Source: Chloroflexota bacterium
GTDB lineage: Bacteria > Chloroflexota > Ktedonobacteria > Ktedonobacterales > Ktedonobacteraceae
DNA length: 11,459 nucleotides
Reading direction: 5' to 3'
Assembly (NCBI GenBank): GCA_005881995.1
Contig: VBHV01000105.1
Coordinates: 1-11,459, forward strand
The number at the start of each line of letters is the position of its first letter. Within the stretch, counting starts at the first letter, position 1. Shown in pieces: positions 6,791 through 11,459 of this stretch. The position numbers and the translations under genes are program-made. The notes under the pieces were generated by a model. The model was given only the letters and a program-made list of their open reading frames with translations, was not told where the DNA came from and did no database searches.

Positions 6791-7447
6791 ATGGCAGCAC
6801 TTACAGATGAAGAGCTGGTAGCACGTTGCAAGGCAGAGTTACCCAGCGATACCCGAAGTTATGAAATGCTGGTGCAACGGCATATGAACCGCGTGTATAG
6901 CCTGGTTTACCGGGTGGTTGCCAACAAGGAAGAGGCTGAGGACATCGCACAAGAAGTCTTCATCAAGGTGTACCATGGTCTACACAAGTTCGAACAGCAA
7001 GCGTCCTTTTCGAGCTGGTTATACCGCATAGCTACCAATTGCGCATTAGATGCTCTCGATAAAATCAAACGCCGCCCTAAAGCTGCTGTTCCCGTGAATG
7101 ACTTCAAAGCCCCCAAAAATGAAGAGGAGATCGATCCTTTACATCTTCAACCCTCGCAAGCAGCAGGACCGGAAGATAGCCTCATCCTGGCGGAACTGAG
7201 GGAGTGCATATGTAGAGTGCTGAAAAAGCTAGAGCGAGAGCAGGCTCGTCTGCTTATTATGCGCGACTTCGATGACCTGAGTTATGACGAAATTGCCAAT
7301 GTGCTTCAAGTGGGCATGAGCACCGTCAAGATGCGTATTCACCGCGCGCGTTTAGCCTTCCAGGAGTTTTTCAATCAGTTTTGTGGACGGGTCTACCTGA
7401 ACTTCCCCGTTTCCTCTAGTGGCAAGGCCGAAATGAAAAAGGAGTAA
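6791..7447 (+). CDS. ECF-type RNA polymerase sigma factor (sigma-70 family)
   Basis: This is an alternative sigma factor of 218 residues. The ATG at 6791 is preferred to the in-frame GTG at 6779, with AGAAAG (6774-6779) as a weak upstream ribosome site. Region 2 covers about residues 23-95, including the core-binding stretch EEAEDIAQEVFIKVY (47-61) and the -10 reading stretch FSSWLYRIATNCALDAL (73-89). A polar acidic linker (about 96-130) leads to region 4 (about 131-195), whose helix-turn-helix is LSYDEIANVLQVGMSTVKMR (163-182). A short tail of about 25 residues follows, with Cys198 and a Ser-rich end. The stop lies 3 bases before the anti-sigma gene, so the two are probably translationally coupled and the sigma factor is held inactive by its neighbour. 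Confidence 0.94.
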   Translation: MAALTDEELVARCKAELPSDTRSYEMLVQRHMNRVYSLVYRVVANKEEAEDIAQEVFIKVYHGLHKFEQQASFSSWLYRIATNCALDALDKIKRRPKAAVPVNDFKAPKNEEEIDPLHLQPSQAAGPEDSLILAELRECICRVLKKLEREQARLLIMRDFDDLSYDEIANVLQVGMSTVKMRIHRARLAFQEFFNQFCGRVYLNFPVSSSGKAEMKKE

Positions 7448-7450
7448 GCC

Positions 7451-7819
7451 ATGAACTGCGAAGAGCTAGCCCAGCTATTACCAGATTTAGTAGATGGTAC
7501 ACTTCCAGCACCGATGCTAGCCGAGGCCGAAGCAGCTCTATCTGAGTGTCCAGACTGCCGGCGAGAGCTAGAAGCAGCGCGCCAGATTCGGACTTTTTTG
7601 ATAGCGCTCCAGGCTGAAAACGCCAATCTACGTGTACCTGACGGGTTCGAAGCCAGGTTGCTTGCACAGGTCCACGGGCAACGGGCTGGCCTGGAGTTAC
7701 TGGATTTGTCGTCAAAGGCTTTTATCATGTGGCTGATCGAGCTTATTAATCTGATAGGAGCTTTTATTGATCCAGGCTCCGAGTTAAGAGCAAGCGGTAC
7801 ACAATTGAGTGGAGCCTGA
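7451..7819 (+). CDS. Putative anti-sigma factor, zf-HC2-like but lacking the zinc-ligand His
   Basis: This 122-residue protein follows the ECF sigma gene with a 3-base gap. Its ribosome site AAGGAG (7439-7444) overlaps the sigma stop region, 6 bases before the ATG. The N-terminus matches the anti-sigma zinc domain: MNCEELAQLLPDLVDGTL (1-18), then LSECPDCRREL (30-40). The family motif is H-x3-C-x2-C with an earlier Cys. Here Cys3, Cys33 and Cys36 are present but the His position is Ala29. A short hydrophobic stretch (about 90-106, AFIMWLIELINLIGAFI) contains a Glu and may be a weak membrane or amphipathic anchor. Role and partner are inferred from position and the partial motif. It probably binds the neighbouring sigma factor, but without classic zinc coordination. 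Confidence 0.78.
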   Translation: MNCEELAQLLPDLVDGTLPAPMLAEAEAALSECPDCRRELEAARQIRTFLIALQAENANLRVPDGFEARLLAQVHGQRAGLELLDLSSKAFIMWLIELINLIGAFIDPGSELRASGTQLSGA

Positions 7820-7861
7820 TCTCACGATGATATTTCAGCGCGGAAAGGGTACAGACCTCTT

Positions 7862-8746
7862 ATGAGTTTCCAACCAGTGGTTCAAGCACTCACCCAGATT
7901 ATTACCGATATTCTTTTTTTTATTCCACGACTCGTCAATGGCCTGATTATTCTGATTATCGGCTACCTTATCAGTTGGGTAGTACGCTGGATTGTACGTT
8001 TTGTATTCCGACGCATCGGGCTTGAGCAACTGGTCGAACGTACTGGTATTCACAATGCCATGAGAGGATTAGGAGTAAGGACAGGACTACCTGAAATACT
8101 AGCGCAAATCGTTTTCTACTTCTTACTTCTCAGTTTTGCAACGGCAGCAGTGCGCTTGATGGAATTCACATCAGTGGCCGACCTTTTAGATAACGTGCTG
8201 CACTTCGTACCGAGGGCAATCAGCGCAGCTATCATGGTCATTTTCGGCTCAATGCTGGCACGCTTCCTCGGCAATACGATTACAACTGTGGCCCAAAACG
8301 TCAATATTACCTATGGCAGAGCGCTAGGCAGAATTATCGAATATACAATTGTGGCGTTTGTCGTCGTGCTAGCAATCTCAACACTTGGGGTAGATACCTC
8401 TATCCTCACGACCAGTCTTACCATCATTATTGCCTCGGTCGGGCTGGCAATTGCCCTCACGTTTGTATTTGGATCACGCGACTCAGCCCGCAACGTCATA
8501 GCTGGCTACTACGTGCGCCAAAACTTCCGACCTGGCCAGCGGCTTACACTTGGTGACTATAGCGGAAGAGTTCACTCGACCTCCGGCGCCTACACCATCC
8601 TGGAGGTCACTGGCGAAGGAGGACGGCCCGGTACGATCTCCCTGCCCAATACTCTGTTGCTGCAGAGCGCGGTAGCAGGCCAGGAGACTACACCTGAACC
8701 TGGTGCCGGTGGCGATCAAACGGGAGGGTCAGCTAGCCCACAGTAA
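7862..8746 (+). CDS. MscS-type mechanosensitive ion channel family protein
   Basis: This 294-residue membrane protein begins 42 bases after the anti-sigma-like gene. GGAAAGGG (7842-7849) lies 12 bases before the ATG, a somewhat long spacing. Hydrophobic segments lie near 17-45, 79-100, 115-137, 156-176 and 181-204. The early ones resemble the conserved TM-helix repeats found ahead of MscS domains. The last helix plus SRDSARNVIAGYYVRQNFRP (205-224) corresponds to the pore helix and the start of the MscS beta domain. That domain continues through GQRLTLGDYSGRV and the conserved turn ISLPNTLLL (259-267). The large C-terminal cage domain of E. coli MscS is absent, and a Gly/Pro/Thr-rich tail ends the protein. 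It may release solutes under membrane tension or act as an envelope sensor for the sigma/anti-sigma pair. The latter is inference from operon context. Confidence 0.88.
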   Translation: MSFQPVVQALTQIITDILFFIPRLVNGLIILIIGYLISWVVRWIVRFVFRRIGLEQLVERTGIHNAMRGLGVRTGLPEILAQIVFYFLLLSFATAAVRLMEFTSVADLLDNVLHFVPRAISAAIMVIFGSMLARFLGNTITTVAQNVNITYGRALGRIIEYTIVAFVVVLAISTLGVDTSILTTSLTIIIASVGLAIALTFVFGSRDSARNVIAGYYVRQNFRPGQRLTLGDYSGRVHSTSGAYTILEVTGEGGRPGTISLPNTLLLQSAVAGQETTPEPGAGGDQTGGSASPQ

Positions 8747-8771
8747 GGCTGCATAACCTTCTAGTACTCCT

Positions 8772-8785
8772 GGGCCTGGCAGCCC
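8772..8785. terminator. Weak hairpin between convergent genes
   Basis: GGGC (8772-8775) and GCCC (8782-8785) form a 4-bp stem with a 6-base loop. On the plus strand it is followed by CCCTCTTTA, which has only three consecutive T. It sits in the 57-bp gap between the convergent channel and coiled-coil genes, so it is the only terminator candidate there, but it is weak. Confidence 0.22.
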
Positions 8786-8803
8786 CCCTCTTTACGAAAA
8801 AGA

Positions 8804-9046
8804 TCACCTGTGCTCGGAACCGCCTTGCATTCTGTTGAGTTCTTCCTCGAGGGTGCGCAAACGTGCCGAGGCGCCTTCATAATCGACTCGTGCTTTGGCA
8901 ATCTTTTGTTCCACCCTCTGGACATCCCCTTTGGCCTGCTCCACCTTGAGCCGCAGTTTCGATTCCCGCTTGGCCTGCTTTCTGTGCTGTTTTTGTGTCT
9001 CTTGCAGAGATGAAGTAGTCATCTCAGGTGTCAATGGATTTGCCAT
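8804..9046 (-). CDS. Small coiled-coil protein, unknown function
   Basis: I do not recognise a family. The ATG at 9046 (80 residues, MANPLTPEMTTS) is chosen because AGGAG (9055-9059) lies 8 bases upstream; the adjacent ATG at 9049 is equally possible. After a short polar N-terminus, residues about 14-75 are almost continuously Lys/Glu/Gln/Arg-rich with leucine and valine at heptad-like spacing (KLRLKVEQAKGDVQRVEQKI, then ARLRTLEEELNRMQ). This predicts a long charged coiled coil. There is no signal peptide or membrane helix. It follows the PAP2 gene on the same strand after about 100 bases and may belong to the same stress cluster. A strong ribosome site and a consistent coiled-coil pattern argue that it is real. 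Confidence 0.68.
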   Translation of the reverse strand: MANPLTPEMTTSSLQETQKQHRKQAKRESKLRLKVEQAKGDVQRVEQKIAKARVDYEGASARLRTLEEELNRMQGGSEHR

Positions 9047-9147
9047 CATTACCTCTCCTTTGTGTCTGCTCACAGTTGGTAGCCTGTATCCTTCACGAGA
9101 AGGGATAAGCGCCTACTTAGGAAAACGAACAAGGGATGGTGCCCGCC

Positions 9148-9888
9148 TCATTTCGAACGTTGCTGTTCCTGCTGTGTCAACATCTTTCTGTTCCTCAATG
9201 CCAGGTACAGGCGAAGCGATAGAGCCAGCCAACTACCACCAAACAGGTAGGCGCCCAGGACATCGCTGGCCCAGTGAACACCCAGGTAAATACGAGCAGG
9301 ACCAACAAGCACAACAAACAGTGCCGGGAGACTGGCGAGCGCTTTCTGCCATGAACGTTTCCCTCTCGAAAGATACATGCCCAAGGCAAACAACCATCCC
9401 CAAAAGGTCACCGACGAGGTCACATCTCCACTTGGAAAGCTCTTGGTGCGCTTCCTCTTGTAGACGTGAACGAGCAATGGGTTTGGACGGGGGCGCTTCA
9501 CCAGGCGCTTCATGAGTGCTCTGGCAAGCGTACTCGTTAACGGCAAGCTGATGGTCATGGCAGCTTCTAAACGCAGACGCAGCTTCCACAAGGTAGCAGC
9601 CACCGGAATGATTAGAACATTCACAATGGCAGGTGAGCCCCCAAGGTAGCTGAGCGTAATGGCCAGGTATCGCCAGAACGATGATCTATGCTTTTGAAGG
9701 GCACGGGTTATCTTGACATCGATGGGGAATATGGGGTGCTTGCGCATCCTCCATGCCAGAATCCCAAAAAGAGCACCCTGCAAAGCCGAAAGCACCAGCA
9801 GGAAACGGTCGAGCTTCAAAGAAGGTCCTTTCTTGCTCGCTTCGTGCCGTACGTTCCTTTTAGCTTCCGAAGGCGTAAAGGTTTCCAT
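9148..9888 (-). CDS. PAP2-family membrane phosphatase with Asp in place of motif-2 His
   Basis: This is an integral membrane protein of 246 residues, of the type-2 phosphatidic acid phosphatase / undecaprenyl-pyrophosphatase fold. It has several hydrophobic segments (about 28-46, 74-100, 108-124, 158-173, 185-204 and 210-230). Motif C1, K-x6-R-P, is intact (Lys127, Arg134, Pro135). Motif C2 reads FPSGD (151-155), where the family normally has PSGH. Motif C3 reads A-R-x5-H-x3-D (198-209): the initial Ser is Ala, but Arg199, the nucleophile His205 and Asp209 are kept. The protein could hydrolyse a lipid phosphate or diphosphate with Asp155 as acid, or may be impaired. Its ATG follows the TGA of the upstream DUF2382 gene by a single base and has no strong ribosome site, so translation is probably coupled. 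Confidence 0.85.
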   Translation of the reverse strand: METFTPSEAKRNVRHEASKKGPSLKLDRFLLVLSALQGALFGILAWRMRKHPIFPIDVKITRALQKHRSSFWRYLAITLSYLGGSPAIVNVLIIPVAATLWKLRLRLEAAMTISLPLTSTLARALMKRLVKRPRPNPLLVHVYKRKRTKSFPSGDVTSSVTFWGWLFALGMYLSRGKRSWQKALASLPALFVVLVGPARIYLGVHWASDVLGAYLFGGSWLALSLRLYLALRNRKMLTQQEQQRSK

Positions 9889-9889
9889 G

Positions 9890-10714
9890 TCAGATTTTCT
9901 TTTCGTCTTGACTAGCTTGAGACGTCCTTTCGCTCCCCTGGATGTTCACATTGCCTACACGCTCGATATGGGCCTCTTCGCGCTTGAGCGTCTCCTCAAT
10001 GTGTCTGGTCTCCTGGATCTGCCGCTTGCTGATGAAGATCTCTTCCTTCACCACTGGTACCTTCTCGACGCGCACCTGTTCCTCACGCAGCACAATCCTG
10101 AGCGTTCCCCCGTCTCTGAGTGCTTCATCAAGCGACTCACCCTCGTTGACCGCTTGAGCAGATGGAGATGGGTGGCCAGACCCGGGACGGCGCTCTACGA
10201 CCAGCTCCTCGCGGGTAACGGGCACTCTGATTGTCTTTTCCTCAGTGATGACCTCTTTGCGAATCACGATCTCGCCGGTCTCGATTGCCTGCTTGTGAAC
10301 GCGCAGTTCCTCCTCGCGCACCGGGATGATACGGTCACCATCTGGCTGGACAGGACGAGAATTGACGTCATAGGCTCCGAAGTGGTGCAGGATATCACGA
10401 GCTTGCTGCTGGTGACCATATGACTCAACCATCAAGACGGTGCGCCCGGCCTCTACCTGTTGCTGATAGTAGTCGGCTTCGTCCTGGGGAATACCCTTGC
10501 TCACCAGCTCATCAGGGAGCCTGCCATCTGCAGCTTCATGCCCCACCAATGTGCTCGCGAGATGGTCTAGGAGACCACCGGCCCTGGCTGTTTGTCCCGC
10601 CAGCCGAATCTCATCGTCGCGAAACCCTGCGTGCCGCAGTTCATCGATGGCCTGCTCTGCCAGGGCGTGATCTCGAAAGACGCCGACCACGATCGGACTT
10701 TCCGTCGTTGGCAT
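9890..10714 (-). CDS. GSP17M/YflT-like plus DUF2382 (YsnF/AvaK) stress protein
   Basis: The ATG at 10714 (274 residues) is preferred because AAAGGAG (10722-10728) lies 7 bases upstream. Longer in-frame starts lack a signal. Residues about 7-117 resemble the general-stress-protein-17M / YflT fold: IVVGVFRDHALAEQAIDELR, GFRDDEIRLAG, and later RTVLMVESYGHQQQARDILH before HFGAYD. Residues about 128-252 are a DUF2382 domain: RIIPVREEELRVHKQAIETG, then the turn VVERRPGSG, then VLREEQVRVEKVPVVKEEI and EEAHIERVGNVNIQG. The protein is soluble and highly charged, with no signal peptide or membrane helix. DUF2382 takes its name from B. subtilis YsnF and Anabaena AvaK; its biochemical role is not established. 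It is paralogous to the next gene upstream and coupled to the PAP2 gene downstream, which suggests a membrane or envelope stress role. Confidence 0.87.
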   Translation of the reverse strand: MPTTESPIVVGVFRDHALAEQAIDELRHAGFRDDEIRLAGQTARAGGLLDHLASTLVGHEAADGRLPDELVSKGIPQDEADYYQQQVEAGRTVLMVESYGHQQQARDILHHFGAYDVNSRPVQPDGDRIIPVREEELRVHKQAIETGEIVIRKEVITEEKTIRVPVTREELVVERRPGSGHPSPSAQAVNEGESLDEALRDGGTLRIVLREEQVRVEKVPVVKEEIFISKRQIQETRHIEETLKREEAHIERVGNVNIQGSERTSQASQDEKKI

Positions 10715-10769
10715 GCGTATGCTCCTTTCGGAAGATGTTTTAGTCGCCGTCAGCCTTATTCGCATGGAC

Positions 10770-10796
10770 GAGGGGAGCGCTGCTGGCACTCCCCTC
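10770..10796 (-). other. Strong intercistronic hairpin between the two DUF2382 genes
   Basis: GAGGGGAG (10770-10777) and CTCCCCTC (10789-10796) are complementary, and the stem extends inward to about 11 bp with one G-U pair and a 5-base loop. No T-run follows on the minus strand. It could be a message-stability or processing element, or a terminator without a U-tract that partly insulates the upstream paralogue from the downstream gene. Confidence 0.6.
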
Positions 10797-10817
10797 ACTC
10801 AACAGAAGGTCGACGTA

Positions 10818-10862
10818 GATCAGGCCTTCCTCTGTTGCTACCTCTTACGGGGTAGCCTGATC
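10818..10862 (-). other. Nested inverted repeats around the stop of the upstream DUF2382 gene
   Basis: An outer pair, GATCAGGC (10818-10825) with GCCTGATC (10855-10862), encloses an inner pair, GCTACC (10837-10842) with GGTAGC (10851-10856). The inner loop holds the TAA stop (10845-10847). The inner and outer right arms share two bases. In addition, CAACAGAAGG (10800-10809) is nearly complementary to CCTTCCTCTGTTG (10825-10837), so alternative folds are possible. Confidence 0.45.
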
Positions 10863-11459
10863 CGAGGTGCCCTCGGCATCAGTGCCCTGGACGTTTACAT
10901 CTCCTGAACGCTCGACGTGGGCTTCTTCGCGCCGGACGGTATCGGTGACCCGTTGGGAATCCTGGGACTGTCGCTTGCCAATAGCGACCTCGCCCTTCTC
11001 GACCGTCTGCTTGTCAGTGGCCACCTGTTCCTCGCGGACCGGGACGCGGTAGGACTCACTCTCGCCGATCGGTTGATCGGATGGCTGGCCGGAGCCGGGG
11101 CGGCGCTCGACGTATACTTCCTCGTGGGTGACGGGCACGTCCATCGACTGTTGCTCGCTCACCACGTCTTTACGCAGGCGTGCCTCTCCTGTCTCCACCG
11201 GCTGCTTTTGCACGCGCAGTTGCTCCTCACGTAGTTTAAGGCGTTGCTCGCCCTCGGTATCGCTTGTGCTTGCGGTGGTGCCGTAGTCACCTGTTTGGGC
11301 AGTTTCGCGCAACGGCTGATTTGCTTGATAGTCTCGCGTGCTTGCGGTGGTGCCGTAGTCACCTGTTTGGGCAGAGCCCCTGCTGGCACCGTAACCTCCA
11401 TAGCGAGTCATAATACTGGTCGCATCCTGTACTCGTCCACCCGCCAGTACGGCCACGAT
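10845..11459 (-). CDS. DUF2382 (YsnF/AvaK) protein, N-terminus missing at right edge
   Basis: The frame is open to the last base of the window, giving 204 visible residues; the true start lies outside. The first visible residues (IVAVLAGGRVQDATSIMTRY, then GGYG) align with the end of the GSP17M-like domain of the neighbouring paralogue (TVLMVESYGHQQQARDILHH, then FGAY). The full gene is therefore probably a two-domain protein of the same kind. A Gly/Thr/Ser-rich linker (about 24-70) carries AQTGDYGTTAST twice. The DUF2382 domain (about 72-184) has RLKLREEQLRVQKQPVETGE, YVERRPGSG, YRVPVREEQVATDKQTVEKG and REEAHVERSGDVNVQG. It is first in the minus-strand cluster as far as seen, and ends 130 bases before the start of its paralogue. 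Confidence 0.86.
   Translation of the reverse strand: MVAVLAGGRVQDATSIMTRYGGYGASRGSAQTGDYGTTASTRDYQANQPLRETAQTGDYGTTASTSDTEGEQRLKLREEQLRVQKQPVETGEARLRKDVVSEQQSMDVPVTHEEVYVERRPGSGQPSDQPIGESESYRVPVREEQVATDKQTVEKGEVAIGKRQSQDSQRVTDTVRREEAHVERSGDVNVQGTDAEGTSDQATP
11266..11374 (-). repeat. 37-bp direct repeat, two copies at 72-bp period, in the DUF2382 linker
   Basis: Positions 11266-11302 and 11338-11374 are identical over 37 bases. The offset of 72 bases is 24 codons, so the reading frame is kept. Each copy encodes AQTGDYGTTAST. The 35 bases between copies encode a different spacer (RDYQANQPLRET region). This points to a recent in-frame duplication in a flexible linker. Confidence 0.9.

Noticed and set aside
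9087..9107. Hairpin between PAP2 and the coiled-coil gene read as a terminator
   Set aside because: The stem is short with a bulged G, and no T-run follows on the minus strand.
9713..10423. 236-codon plus-strand open frame opposite PAP2 and DUF2382
   Set aside because: It spans the junction of two well-supported minus-strand genes and has no motif or ribosome site of note.

Overview
The window looks like a chromosomal segment from a soil-type Chloroflexota bacterium, most likely class Ktedonobacteria. This is inferred from gene style, not from a marker gene. The main clues are a Ser/Thr kinase with the N-terminal motif GNYRLLRLLGRGGFADVYLG fused through one membrane helix to a WD40 propeller, tandem DUF2382 (YsnF/AvaK) stress proteins, and an ECF sigma/anti-sigma pair. 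No rRNA, tRNA, CRISPR array, insertion sequence or phage gene was seen.

Layout. (1) Positions 1-2543, minus strand: a carbohydrate ABC importer operon read right to left as lipoprotein binding protein, permease 1, then the first 30 codons of permease 2. Permease 2 starts at position 91 and runs off the left edge. Its N-terminus carries a 21-bp unit repeated three times in frame. An 11-bp stem-loop separates the binding-protein gene from the permease genes. No ATPase gene is present. (2) Positions 2544-3378: a long control region without a convincing gene. It holds a 52-bp perfect palindrome at 3086-3137 and a second copy of its 11-nt core at 3310-3320, beside the likely lacI promoter. (3) Positions 3379-4404, plus strand: a LacI-family repressor divergent from the importer and the obvious candidate to control it. 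(4) Positions 4530-6548, minus strand: the kinase-WD40 protein, with seven very regular 42-residue blades. (5) Positions 6791-8746, plus strand: a compact operon of ECF sigma factor, small anti-sigma-like protein and MscS-type channel. The anti-sigma-like protein lacks the histidine of the usual zinc motif. (6) Positions 8804-11459, minus strand: a stress-type cluster read right to left. It holds a DUF2382 protein cut by the right edge, a second complete GSP17M-like/DUF2382 protein, a PAP2-family membrane phosphatase translationally coupled to it, and an 80-residue coiled-coil protein.

Together the genes suggest one nutrient module (sugar or polyol uptake under LacI control) next to envelope-stress functions: a transmembrane kinase, a sigma/anti-sigma/channel operon, and a DUF2382/PAP2 cluster. 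The most unusual items are the 52-bp palindrome with its echo at the lacI promoter, the heptapeptide repeat at the permease 2 N-terminus, the His-less anti-sigma gene next to a mechanosensitive-type channel, and the PAP2 protein with Asp in place of the conserved motif-2 His. Start codons were re-chosen wherever a Shine-Dalgarno sequence argued for a site inside the longest open frame.
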